Both the position numbers and the translations under genes were made by a program. From NCBI GenBank assembly GCA_947303945.1, contig CAMYZS010000011.1, positions 1-46,851 of the forward strand: a stretch of DNA of 46,851 bases, given 5' to 3'. The notes below the pieces were generated by a model that saw only the letters and a program-made list of their open reading frames with translations, had not been told where the DNA came from and did not search any database. The stretch comes from an uncultured Candidatus Saccharibacteria bacterium (lineage in GTDB: Bacteria > Patescibacteriota > Saccharimonadia > Saccharimonadales > Saccharimonadaceae). Below, in pieces: positions 24,525 to 31,571 of the stretch. Position 1 is the stretch's first letter. Every line of letters starts with the position of its first letter.

Positions 24525-24689
24525 TTATATCATTTTTGAGCCGCCCGATATCAAATCAGCTTCTTTTCCGTACAATCTTTTCCTTACTTTATTTATATAA
24601 GTATCCATATAAGTGTCCGAGAAACCGCGCTTTCCGTGGTCGGGTTTTGGTAGTCGGACTTTAACAAAGAATGGTATATATGGAGTCAT
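24525..24689 (-). CDS. Possible small basic protein (54 aa), doubtful
   Basis: The frame begins at ATG 24689, immediately after the right arm of repeat R1, and encodes a Lys/Arg-rich peptide (KVRLPKPDHGKRGF...). It has no SD, and no -10 box at leaderless spacing. It may be a remnant; I include it because it fills the gap between R1 and the 24047-24499 gene. Confidence 0.25.
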   Translation of the reverse strand: MTPYIPFFVKVRLPKPDHGKRGFSDTYMDTYINKVRKRLYGKEADLISGGSKMI

Positions 24690-24755
24690 TGGTTGGTTTA
24701 GAAATACAAGATTCCGATCTTTAAACTCATAGCCAACCCGCATAATCTGTTATTG
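24689..24755 (-). repeat. ychF-start repeat, copy R1
   Basis: On the minus strand: AACAGAT (24744-24750 region), then GGGTTGGCTATGAGTTTAAA, GATCGGAATCTTG and the right arm CTAAACCAACC. It contains ATGAGTTTAAAGATCGG, the first codons of ychF (M S L K I G), and folds back through GGTTGG/CCAACC and AAGAT/ATCTT. Confidence 0.85.
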
Positions 24756-24794
24756 TGGGAAAATTATAGCATATTTTGGTATATAATAATTATT

Positions 24795-25349
24795 ATGAAG
24801 TGTCTTGTAATGGCAGATACGAATCCAAATACCGACTTGTCACAATTGGCTGAAAATGAAAAGGTAGATTTAATCATATCTTTAGGGGATTTTGAGCGCT
24901 CAATGCTCTTATCCTTAGCGAAAACTAATATTCCAAAAATTGGTGTTTATGGTAATCATGATGCAGGAGAATATATGAATGAAATAGGTATGTTGAATCT
25001 ACATATGCATACCTGGAGTTATGGTAACTATACTTTTGGCGGTTTTCAAGGTTGCGTAAGATACAAAGAAAATCCACAAGCCATTATGTACACGCAAGAA
25101 GAAGCAGATAGGATGTTTGCGGTTTTTCCGCCAGTTGATATTTTTATATCACATTGTCCTCCTCGTGGAATTAATGACGAGGAGGAAATTGCTCACCAAG
25201 GTTTTGATGGCTTAAAGAGTTATATAGATAGATGTCATCCTAAGGTCTTGCTACATGGCCACACGTATCCGACTGAAGAAAATATGGTTCGGGATTACAA
25301 TGGGACACGAATTGAATACGTCTTCGGTTATAAAATAATTGAAATCTGA
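24795..25349 (+). CDS. Calcineurin-like metallophosphoesterase (184 aa)
   Basis: Compact metal-dependent phosphoesterase: MADTNPN at the first metal position (where D-x-H is usual), ISLGDFER (GD), GVYGNHDAG (GNHD), IFISHCPPRG (H) and VLLHGHTYP (GHxH). The first motif is D-x-N rather than D-x-H, a deviation at a metal ligand. Start at ATG 24795: TATAAT at 24782-24787 ends 7 nt upstream, no SD, probably leaderless; an in-frame ATG at 24753 lies upstream of the promoter and is rejected. Single gene between repeats R1 and R2. Confidence 0.8.
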   Translation: MKCLVMADTNPNTDLSQLAENEKVDLIISLGDFERSMLLSLAKTNIPKIGVYGNHDAGEYMNEIGMLNLHMHTWSYGNYTFGGFQGCVRYKENPQAIMYTQEEADRMFAVFPPVDIFISHCPPRGINDEEEIAHQGFDGLKSYIDRCHPKVLLHGHTYPTEENMVRDYNGTRIEYVFGYKIIEI

Positions 25350-25368
25350 TTAAAAATTCCTACGAAAA

Positions 25369-25434
25369 AAGGTTGGTTTAAAAATTCAAGATTCCGATCT
25401 TTAAACTCATAACCAGCCTGTGATATCTGTTGTC
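25369..25434 (-). repeat. ychF-start repeat, copy R2
   Basis: Minus strand: AACAGATATCACAGGCTGGT, TATGAGTTTAAAGATCGG, AATCTTGAATTTTTAAACCA, ACCT. It matches R0 through the whole ychF start, including the upstream AACAGATA, and adds the right arm. Confidence 0.88.
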
Positions 25435-25470
25435 ATTAATATTATAACATTAAAATGTTATAATATTAAT
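25435..25470. promoter_or_regulatory. Perfect 17-bp palindrome overlapping the -10 box of the 25491 gene
   Basis: The 17-nt arm at 25435-25451 (starting ATTAATATTATAAC) and its exact reverse complement at 25454-25470 flank a 2-nt AA centre. The right arm contains TATAAT (25459-25464), correctly placed for a start near 25471. By symmetry the left arm carries TATAAT on the minus strand. It could be an operator or a back-to-back promoter pair. Confidence 0.6.
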
Positions 25471-25490
25471 AGTAGGTAGGAAAGTATAAA

Positions 25491-25904
25491 ATGAGCAAAA
25501 AGAAACTAGAGATAAGTCGGTATAATTGGAGTTTGAGGGGCCCTGGTTCGTGGGACAAAATGAAGTGGGAGATATTCGATGATTTGTCTATTGTTATAAC
25601 GGTTGAGTATCTTGAAGTTGAGGCTATTGGACAAAAAGTTTATGAATATACAATTAGACAAGAGGAATTTGATAGTTTGGTAGATAATATTGCTCTCGCT
25701 AAAGAGATAAATGTACTTGCAGGTGGTGGCTCTAGAAGTGATGGGGAAGCGTGGACTTTTGTAGAATATAATGATGATGGCTCAATTAAATGGATGCGCG
25801 ATCCTGGATATATTTATGGTATAAAACCTTTAGAAAACATTTCTAAATATTTATTAACTTCCATAGAAGAAAGCGAAGAGCTATTGCTGTTTTTAGATAT
25901 TTGA
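25491..25904 (+). CDS. Hypothetical protein (137 aa)
   Basis: Unrecognised acidic, soluble protein with alternating beta-like segments (WEIFDDLSIVITVEYLEVE), a Gly/Ser loop (NVLAGGGSRSDGEAWTF) and a helical C-terminus; no signal peptide or catalytic signature. The ATG at 25491 follows an SD-like AGGAAAG and the palindromic promoter at 25435-25470, so unlike its neighbours it is probably SD-led and possibly repressor-controlled. Single gene between repeats R2 and R3. Confidence 0.65.
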   Translation: MSKKKLEISRYNWSLRGPGSWDKMKWEIFDDLSIVITVEYLEVEAIGQKVYEYTIRQEEFDSLVDNIALAKEINVLAGGGSRSDGEAWTFVEYNDDGSIKWMRDPGYIYGIKPLENISKYLLTSIEESEELLLFLDI

Positions 25905-25939
25905 TGAATAAGCTTTGATAATGAATAGAATATAAAAAA

Positions 25940-26008
25940 AAGGTTGGTTTAAAAATTCAAGATTCCGATCTTTAAATTCATAACCAACCTGTTTTATTTT
26001 GTATCTGT
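25940..26008 (-). repeat. ychF-start repeat, copy R3
   Basis: Minus strand: AACAGATACAAAATAAAACA, GGTTGGTTATGAATTTAAAG, ATCGGAATCTTGAATTTTTA, AACCAACCT. The outer AACAGATA block is part of the last codons (I-T-D-T-K) of the nucleotidyltransferase gene. Confidence 0.86.
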
Positions 26009-26782
26009 TATTATGCCATATTTCTCGATAAATTGCTGCTCGAGTACTCCTAATAGTTCTTTGGCTTTTGAGATGTTGTTTTCGATATCTTCAAATGAGC
26101 TTACTCTATAGAATTGTTCTAGTTTTTGAACTATTTCTTGTGGCAAGTGGTCGTTGATATGACAGAGGCCATATTCCAAATGATTCGGAGTATAGATAAT
26201 TCTAGCAATAGTAACTAGCGGGTCTGCAATATTTTCAATATATTTTAAATACGCTTCGCCGTATTGATTCCTCTTGATATATTTTATAACTCTACTGGAT
26301 TGAAGAATCCGGTTTTTGCTATTATTGAAAGCTTTCTGTAATTTTTCTATGTTTAATTTAGGGGTATTTTTAAAAGTAATAATATTGTCTTTATCAAATT
26401 GGATTAACGGTTTTTCGGCTAGATCATTTTTAGTAAAACAAGTTGCGTCCAGTCCGCGTATTTCGTGGGATTGAACACAAATATCTAGTGTTAGATATTC
26501 GGATGTATTTGCAAGATGTATATTGCTTTGTGCAATTTCTTTGCGTATTTCATCGACTCGTGAGTCTATCTCACCGAGCTTTTGCAGTTCCTTAATGCAT
26601 TCATGAAGAAACGACTCTTGATATTCTTTTTTCACGTCAAACCAAAAATCAATATCGGAATAATCGTCAACTTTATCCAACCCATCCGCACCCTCAAGCC
26701 ACATGGCAAAAACGTAGTCTTTTGAGGACGCAAAATTCCGTAAATATTCTACGATTCTTTCCCTAGTAATTTCTGGTTTCAC
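25994..26782 (-). CDS. Nucleotidyltransferase-fold protein (aminoglycoside-adenylyltransferase-like)
   Basis: The N-terminal Pol-beta nucleotidyltransferase core has the signature LEGADGL...DDYSDIDFWFDV (G-x..D-x-D), with a later strand LTLDIC that may supply the third carboxylate; the C-terminal helical domain (about residues 140-262) resembles those of small-molecule adenylyltransferases of the AadA/Lnu type. Antibiotic modification is possible but unproven. Start at GTG 26782 (MKPEITRERI): TATAAT (complement of 26789-26794) ends exactly 6 nt upstream, and the ATG at 26806 lies upstream of that box. The stop lies inside repeat R3. A decayed second copy is at 28607-29095. Confidence 0.75.
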   Translation of the reverse strand: MKPEITRERIVEYLRNFASSKDYVFAMWLEGADGLDKVDDYSDIDFWFDVKKEYQESFLHECIKELQKLGEIDSRVDEIRKEIAQSNIHLANTSEYLTLDICVQSHEIRGLDATCFTKNDLAEKPLIQFDKDNIITFKNTPKLNIEKLQKAFNNSKNRILQSSRVIKYIKRNQYGEAYLKYIENIADPLVTIARIIYTPNHLEYGLCHINDHLPQEIVQKLEQFYRVSSFEDIENNISKAKELLGVLEQQFIEKYGIITDTK

Positions 26783-26850
26783 ACAGTAATTATAACATTT
26801 TTCCACTTTGGTTTTGGCAAGTGGATTTTGGTACTAAACGGAATAAAAGA

Positions 26851-26918
26851 AACAGGTTGGTTTAAAAATTCAAGATTCCAATCTTTAAATTCATAACCAA
26901 CCTGTGATATCTGTTAAT
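26851..26918 (-). repeat. ychF-start repeat, copy R4
   Basis: Minus strand: TTAACAGATATCACAGGTTG, GTTATGAATTTAAAGATTGG, AATCTTGAATTTTTAAACCA, ACCTG. Outer arms CAGGTTGGTT/AACCAACCTG pair perfectly (10 bp). Confidence 0.87.
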
Positions 26919-26958
26919 TTATATATTATTATACTATATTTTTATATATAATGAAGAC

Positions 26959-27699
26959 ATGTGTGTCTTGAAGACTACAAAAGGATATACGAACGCAAGA
27001 TTGATATTGTGCGGCGGTGGTTCTGGAGAACAAAATTACTACGCTAATCAGAAATTAAACGAGATCATAGATCATAATAAGCCCTTACTTTATATTCCTT
27101 TAGCTATGGACGAAAACGTTCATTCATATGATAGCTGTTATGAATGGATAAAAAAAGAGCTGTCGCAAGTTTCCTTCGCCGGGATAAAGATGGTTAGAAG
27201 CTTTAAGGATTTGGCTGAAAAAGAATTTAATGATTACTCTGCTTTGTTTATTGGTGGCGGAAATACTTATAAACTGTTAAAAGGGTTGAAGGATAACGGT
27301 ATATTCTCGAAAATCATAGATTATTTAGATGGTGGCGGTGCAATCCTTGGTTCGAGTGCTGGAGCTGTAATATTTGGGTATGGCATAAATAGCATTTCTA
27401 TGATGGATCCAAATAATGTGGGTTTGAAAGAGACAAAAGGTTTTAATGTTTTAGACGGTGTTTCTATATTCCCGCACTACACAAATAATAAGCTTGAGCT
27501 ATCAGAAGATGAAAATGAAAAGAGATTCCGTAATTTTACTGATTCAATTATAAATTACTCAAATTTGGTTGGAGATGTAATTGCTATACCGGAAGAAGAT
27601 GCAATCTTTGTTCATGACGGTAAAGTGGAGATTCTCGGAAGTAGGCCTTATTATTTCTTTAGAAAAGGCAAGTCTCAGAAAATAGATGTTTCAAAATGA
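26959..27699 (+). CDS. Peptidase E-like (family S51) serine peptidase
   Basis: Resembles alpha-aspartyl dipeptidase PepE. It has ILCGGGSG at the N-terminus, YSALFIGGGNTYKLL (the GGGNT segment), the nucleophile elbow ILGSSAGAV (catalytic Ser) and, downstream, SIFPHYTNN (probable catalytic His region) and VIAIPEEDAIFV. 246 residues, typical. Family members cleave N-terminal Asp dipeptides; related ones process other acyl or peptide bonds. The ATG at 26959 is 6 nt after TATAAT (26947-26952), no SD, leaderless. Single gene between repeats R4 and R5. Confidence 0.82.
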   Translation: MCVLKTTKGYTNARLILCGGGSGEQNYYANQKLNEIIDHNKPLLYIPLAMDENVHSYDSCYEWIKKELSQVSFAGIKMVRSFKDLAEKEFNDYSALFIGGGNTYKLLKGLKDNGIFSKIIDYLDGGGAILGSSAGAVIFGYGINSISMMDPNNVGLKETKGFNVLDGVSIFPHYTNNKLELSEDENEKRFRNFTDSIINYSNLVGDVIAIPEEDAIFVHDGKVEILGSRPYYFFRKGKSQKIDVSK

Positions 27700-27718
27700 G
27701 ATAATAGCTTTTTAAAAT

Positions 27719-27775
27719 AGGCTGGTTTAGAAATTCAAGATTCCAATTTTTAAACTCATAGCCAACCCGCGAATC
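27719..27775 (-). repeat. ychF-start repeat, copy R5
   Basis: Minus strand: CGGGTTGGCTATGAGTTTAA, AAATTGGAATCTTGAATTTC, TAAACCAGCCTA. It has diverged at the GATCGG block, and the outer AACAGATA block is weak (TAATGATTC). Confidence 0.82.
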
Positions 27776-27888
27776 ATTACCTTTTACCTATGCAAATAAT
27801 AAGATGTTATAATAGCATAATAAATCAAAGATATTAAACTGAGCCAACTGCTTATTTTCCAAACGAATATTTTTAAGGAGATGACAAA

Positions 27889-28575
27889 ATGAGTAATTCC
27901 CAAGAATATCAAAAAGGCTGGAAATGGAACACGTTGCAGTCAGAAAAAGATAGGAAGCAATGGTTGACGCCGTCACTTGAGGTTTATTCGTTTCTTTATC
28001 GTTGGAAAGAACAAAATCGAAAAGACTTTCTTGATCTCGGATGCGGCATTGGTCGTCACGCACTGATTTTTGGCAAACAAGGATTCAATGTTAATTTTTC
28101 AGACATAGTGCCAGATGCGGTTAAGCAGACAGAATCGCTTCTGAAGAAAGCAGATATTCCATGCTCTGGACGAATTGAAGATATGGAAAACATGTCTTTT
28201 GACGACAATTCTTTTGACTGCATTCTAAGTTGGCAAGTAATTAATCATAACGACACTAAAGGCGTTAAGAAAACGATTTCCGAGATCCATCGTGTCCTGA
28301 AACCAAACGGCGAAGTCGCTCTCACGATTCCGTCAAAGAAAACTTGGGGTTTTAGACAAGATTGGCCGATTGTTGATGAAAACACAAAGTTAAATATGGC
28401 TAATCCGGTAGAAAATCAAGTTCCCCATTTTTATGCTGACTATGCTTTAATAAAAGAATTATTTAAAGATTTTAAGCTTCTAAAAGTCGACGAAGTTTGC
28501 CAATGCAGACAATTTGAAAGTGGTCGAGAAAGTTTAGACTCCTATAAATTTATCATTCTTGCTCGCAAAAAGTGA
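27889..28575 (+). CDS. Class I SAM-dependent methyltransferase
   Basis: Rossmann-fold methyltransferase: motif I FLDLGCGIGRHALIFG (SAM-binding GxGxG region, about residue 45), motif II-like acidic position SDIVPDAV, FDCILSWQVINHN (motif IV/Methyltransf_11 pattern), then HRVLKPNGEVALTIP (motif VI region). The substrate is not predictable. The ATG at 27889 has a strong SD (AAGGAG) and a TATAAT about 75 nt upstream (27810-27815 region), so this unit uses a normal leader. It lies between R5 and R6 together with the decayed nucleotidyltransferase copy, with which it is convergent. Confidence 0.85.
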   Translation: MSNSQEYQKGWKWNTLQSEKDRKQWLTPSLEVYSFLYRWKEQNRKDFLDLGCGIGRHALIFGKQGFNVNFSDIVPDAVKQTESLLKKADIPCSGRIEDMENMSFDDNSFDCILSWQVINHNDTKGVKKTISEIHRVLKPNGEVALTIPSKKTWGFRQDWPIVDENTKLNMANPVENQVPHFYADYALIKELFKDFKLLKVDEVCQCRQFESGRESLDSYKFIILARKK

Positions 28576-28606
28576 CATCTTTCTCTACTCTTTATTTATA
28601 TAAGCG

Positions 28607-29095
28607 TTAGAATAAATCTGTTATCGTATTATATTTTCCGACAAAAATACGCTCTAATAATTCTAGTAAATCTTTAGCTTCTAGAATATTCCTCTCAATA
28701 TCTTCAAATGAAGCTATTTTATAGAACTTCTCTAGATTTTGAACTATTTCTTTTGGTAAATGATCATTAATATGGCAAAGACCATAATCTAGATGGTCTG
28801 GCGTATAAATAATTCTAGCAATAGTAACCAATGAATTAGCGATATTCTTATTGTATTTTAGATAAGCTTCACCATATTGATTCCTCTTGATATACTTTGT
28901 AACTCTACTAGATTGAAGAATTCGGTTTTTGCAATTGTTAAATATTTTTTGCAACTTCTCTACGTTTAATTCTGGCTTTTCTTTAAAAGTGATGGCATTA
29001 TTCTTATCAAATAAGATTAATGGCCTTTCAGCTAAATCGTTTTTAGTAAAACACATTGAACCTAAGCCACGTATTTCGCGGGATTCTTCATGCAA
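28607..29095 (-). pseudogene. Truncated duplicate of the nucleotidyltransferase gene
   Basis: The remaining 160 codons match the C-terminal part of the 25994-26782 product closely (for example CFTKNDLAE, then QYGEAYLKY and YGLCHINDHLP shared). The N-terminal catalytic half with the D-x-D signature is gone; the junction lies near 29085-29095, where LHE is joined to REIRG. The upstream flank (TATAATATTCTTTCCATTTT, then GGTTTTAG on the plus strand) and repeat R6 also match the flank and repeat R4 of the intact copy, so the duplicated unit was gene plus repeat. It is unlikely to be active. Confidence 0.85.
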
Positions 29096-29149
29096 TTATT
29101 ATAATATTCTTTCCATTTTGGTTTTAGCGGCTAAAAATAGAATAAAAAA

Positions 29150-29213
29150 GACTGACTTTTAAAAATCAAGATTTCAATCCTCAAACCCATAACCACCTCA
29201 CAATACCTACTAT
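29150..29213 (-). repeat. ychF-start repeat, degenerate copy R6
   Basis: Minus strand: GAGGTGGTTATGGGTTTGAG, GATTGAAATCTTGATTTTTA, AAAGTCAGTCTT. It is recognisable by the conserved order GTGGTTATG / AATCTTGA / right arm, but diverged at about a quarter to a third of positions by eye. Confidence 0.65.
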
Positions 29214-29253
29214 TAGGGCGTAACTATACCGTGTTTTATCCTATAATATAAGT

Positions 29254-30072
29254 ATGGACAGACTAGAATTAGACAGTAAGCTGTTTTCTTTTGATTTAAA
29301 TATAGACTTATTATATGGCTTAAAATATTGCATGAATCGCGAAAAAGGAGAGCTGAAACCATATAACACCACTGAAAAAACGAAAGTAATTGAGAATTTC
29401 TATGCCCTCTATCAACAGCAAGACAATATTGATGCGAAGCAAATTGCTACTTTTGGGGATTTTCAGCAAATAGCCAAAAAAGCTCTTACTAAACACAACG
29501 TTCATCTTCCTACCCTGGAGCAATATTTAATAAGCTTAAGCCTCCTAAAGCAGCGTGTTTTAGATGACTTTTTACAAAAACCCGGTTTGAATGAAATACG
29601 GTTTAGCCAAATAAAATCATTTTTTGGCTTTAGTCTTTCCGATTCCGTTAAGATATATCTGAGCTTTTTCGTTTCTGGAGGATTTGGCTTTTTATTAGAT
29701 AATAAGTCAATCATAGTACTCGGCGTTAAATATAATAAGTCAAAAGACCAGTATGGCACAAACGGAACCCTGGTCTGCAAAATCATCCATGAATTTGCCC
29801 ACCCATACGTAAAGAAAGCAATTATTGGTAGAAATATTACTACTAACGATAATGTCCCATATTATTATGCTAATAATAAAACTGAAGAAATATTAACACG
29901 CGTAGTAGAGATAATATTTTCCGGCCAGATTTTTGGTCAAGAATATATAAATTGGGCTATCAAAGAACAACGAAATGATGGCTTCCAGACTGTTGAAAAA
30001 ATTGTCGAAAGATACATTAAAAATCGAAATAGAATTCGGAAATTTGACGACTTATTAAAACTAGCAGTCTGA
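29254..30072 (+). CDS. Hypothetical HExxH zinc-metallopeptidase-like protein (272 aa)
   Basis: A predominantly helical protein with IIHEFAHPYV (HExxH) near residue 182 and TEEILTRVVEIIF about 30 residues later, where a Glu could be the third zinc ligand; this is zincin-like (gluzincin spacing). There is no signal peptide, so an intracellular role is likely; the substrate is unknown. The ATG at 29254 is exactly 6 nt after TATAAT (29242-29247), without SD, so leaderless. Single gene between degenerate repeats R6 and R7. Confidence 0.7.
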   Translation: MDRLELDSKLFSFDLNIDLLYGLKYCMNREKGELKPYNTTEKTKVIENFYALYQQQDNIDAKQIATFGDFQQIAKKALTKHNVHLPTLEQYLISLSLLKQRVLDDFLQKPGLNEIRFSQIKSFFGFSLSDSVKIYLSFFVSGGFGFLLDNKSIIVLGVKYNKSKDQYGTNGTLVCKIIHEFAHPYVKKAIIGRNITTNDNVPYYYANNKTEEILTRVVEIIFSGQIFGQEYINWAIKEQRNDGFQTVEKIVERYIKNRNRIRKFDDLLKLAV

Positions 30073-30080
30073 GTAATTGT

Positions 30081-30150
30081 AAGCTGGCTTAAAATTCAAA
30101 ATCCCTATTTTCAAGCCCCCAATCTCCAACTCTACGGTCTACTCGTAATC
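30081..30150 (-). repeat. ychF-start repeat, very degenerate copy R7
   Basis: The minus-strand block GGGATTTTGAATTTTAAGCC, AGCTT matches the right arm of R2-R5 with several changes; the left half (AGAGTTGGAGATTGGGGGCT) is only loosely similar. It is the last detectable copy. Confidence 0.45.
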
Positions 30151-30188
30151 CACTATTATGAAACATCATCCTTATATATAATAAAAAT

Positions 30189-30455
30189 ATGAACAATAAA
30201 GAGATTGAGAATGAAATAAAAAGCATCAAAACCCGCAATGCTAGAGTAGAGTTAGATAAAAAATGGGAAACTTCATGGACCCGAAAAGCCTGCATTTGCG
30301 TTCTTACGTATATTGTAGTGGTAATATACTGTTTCACTATTCAGCAAATCACAAACGTTTTCCTTTCTTCATTAGTTCCAGTAATCGGCTTCACTCTCTC
30401 TACCCTTTCTCTTAGCTTCGTAAGAAAGATTTGGGAAGAAAATATTAAAAAATAA
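30189..30455 (+). CDS. Small membrane protein (88 aa)
   Basis: A charged helical N-terminus (NNKEIENEIKSIKTRNARVE) followed by WETSWTRK and two transmembrane helices (about residues 35-52 and 55-75), ending in a short basic tail. It is similar in layout to widespread uncharacterised small membrane proteins, but no function is known. The ATG at 30189 is 6 nt after TATAAT (30177-30182), no SD, leaderless. It is just outside the last repeat of the array. Confidence 0.7.
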   Translation: MNNKEIENEIKSIKTRNARVELDKKWETSWTRKACICVLTYIVVVIYCFTIQQITNVFLSSLVPVIGFTLSTLSLSFVRKIWEENIKK

Positions 30456-30567
30456 GGGTCATAGCCATCATCTCGCCATAATTACCTTGCCCACTTTGAT
30501 CCTAAAGCACCATACGGTCAACCGAGCATTAACTTTTATGCAAAGAACTCCAAATGCCCTCGAATAA

Positions 30568-30861
30568 AATGATTTCAGTTTTATTTTAGATTGGAAGCAT
30601 AATCTTGAGAAACAAGGCATCACGACCGACCTTGCAAATGATGGCGAAGATGGACTCAATAAAGCCGTCAAAGATATCTACGATTGCATAATCTTGGATA
30701 TCATGTTGCCAAAGATATCTGGTACAGATATCCTAAAACGAATACGCGAAAAGAATATCCAAACTCCAGTAATTATGCTATCGGCGCTTTCGGAAGTTGA
30801 GATCATTACGGAATTTATCAAAAATCCAAATCAGTTAATCCGTAATAAACATCTAGAATAG
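30568..30861 (+). pseudogene. Decayed response-regulator fragment
   Basis: One open frame, without a start codon, encodes most of a receiver domain (KHNLEKQGITTDLANDGEDG, then CIILDIMLPKISGTDIL with the phospho-acceptor Asp, then VIMLSALSEVE). It jumps straight into a piece of an OmpR-type winged-helix domain (EFIKNPNQLI) and stops. The closest match in the window is the intact regulator at 38473-39132, with long runs of identity (GEDGLNKAV and VIMLSALSEVE), so it is a relic of a paralog with an internal deletion. The stretch 30456-30567 before it holds nothing I can identify. Confidence 0.75.
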
Positions 30862-30886
30862 CTACAAACAACAAAATCAGCTACAA

Positions 30887-31498
30887 TCAATCCCTCAACA
30901 ATGTAAGCGTAAATATATCACCATAATCCATCGTCGGAGTCGTAAGCTTAATCGATTCACCGTTCTTAATTACAAAATCTCGTTTTTCGCTACGCAAGTC
31001 TATCCCCTTCTTACTATCGGAGAAATTCTGAAAAGTATGTATAACCACACTATCATCATTAATCTTCACTACCTCAAATGAAAGAATGTCCTCTTCATAT
31101 TGTTTACCGTCCGCATGAGAATACTGACGTGTTTTCACTACGCATTTCTTATTTAACTCTAAGCTGCAATATGACTCAGTTTCTTTCGGCACATAATCTT
31201 TCGACCAACCACTCCAACTCGAGCTAACGATCTTTATCTTTGCCCCTATATTCTCCAACCGCCCTATTTGCGCTCTTAGATCGGAAATCTCTTTATCCTT
31301 TTTAATACTTATCTGTCCTATTTGTACCTTTAAATCGGATATCTCTCTATTCTTTTGGATGTTTGTTACCAGTCCATAGATTCCAAAACCAACCCCTGCT
31401 AGCGCTATTACTACTGCGACACTAGCAATGATAGCTAAATATCTTTTTTGTTTATTACCGTTAGTTTTTGTCATTTTGTCCTTCAAGGCCACGCCCAT
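30887..31498 (-). CDS. Hypothetical membrane-anchored coiled-coil protein (203 aa)
   Basis: A basic N-terminus, one transmembrane helix (about residues 20-42), then a heptad-like stretch with an internal repeat (REISDLKVQIGQISIKKDKE, then ISDLRAQIGRLEN), followed by a beta-rich extracytoplasmic domain (about residues 85-203) with two Cys. Function unknown. The start at ATG 31498 follows an SD-like GAGGAATTG; ATG 31474 (MTKTNGNKQ), also with an AAGGA upstream, is an alternative. It is divergent from the 31572 gene. Confidence 0.65.
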   Translation of the reverse strand: MGVALKDKMTKTNGNKQKRYLAIIASVAVVIALAGVGFGIYGLVTNIQKNREISDLKVQIGQISIKKDKEISDLRAQIGRLENIGAKIKIVSSSWSGWSKDYVPKETESYCSLELNKKCVVKTRQYSHADGKQYEEDILSFEVVKINDDSVVIHTFQNFSDSKKGIDLRSEKRDFVIKNGESIKLTTPTMDYGDIFTLTLLRD

Positions 31499-31571
31499 AT
31501 CAATTCCTCAAGATATAAATATTTTATATGCCCCCCTCACAATAATACCAGTTTCATATTACAATATACAT

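Noticed and set aside
24689-30150. Canonical class 1-type integron with attC sites
   Set aside because: The repeats lack the GTTRRRY/RYYYAAC cores, no IntI-like integrase is in the window, and one half is derived from ychF; only the general geometry is similar.
24689-30150. Simple terminators shared by cassette genes
   Set aside because: Most copies are not followed by a consistent T-run on either strand, all have the same orientation regardless of gene direction, and they preserve ychF coding sequence.
23611-30155. CRISPR array for the repeated sequence
   Set aside because: The intervals between repeats are hundreds of bases to over 1 kb and contain complete genes; the repeats vary, and no cas gene is present.
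31428-31571. N-terminal extension of the large metallopeptidase to 31428
   Set aside because: It would overlap the divergent 30887-31498 gene and lie upstream of the -10 box whose spacing fits ATG 31572.
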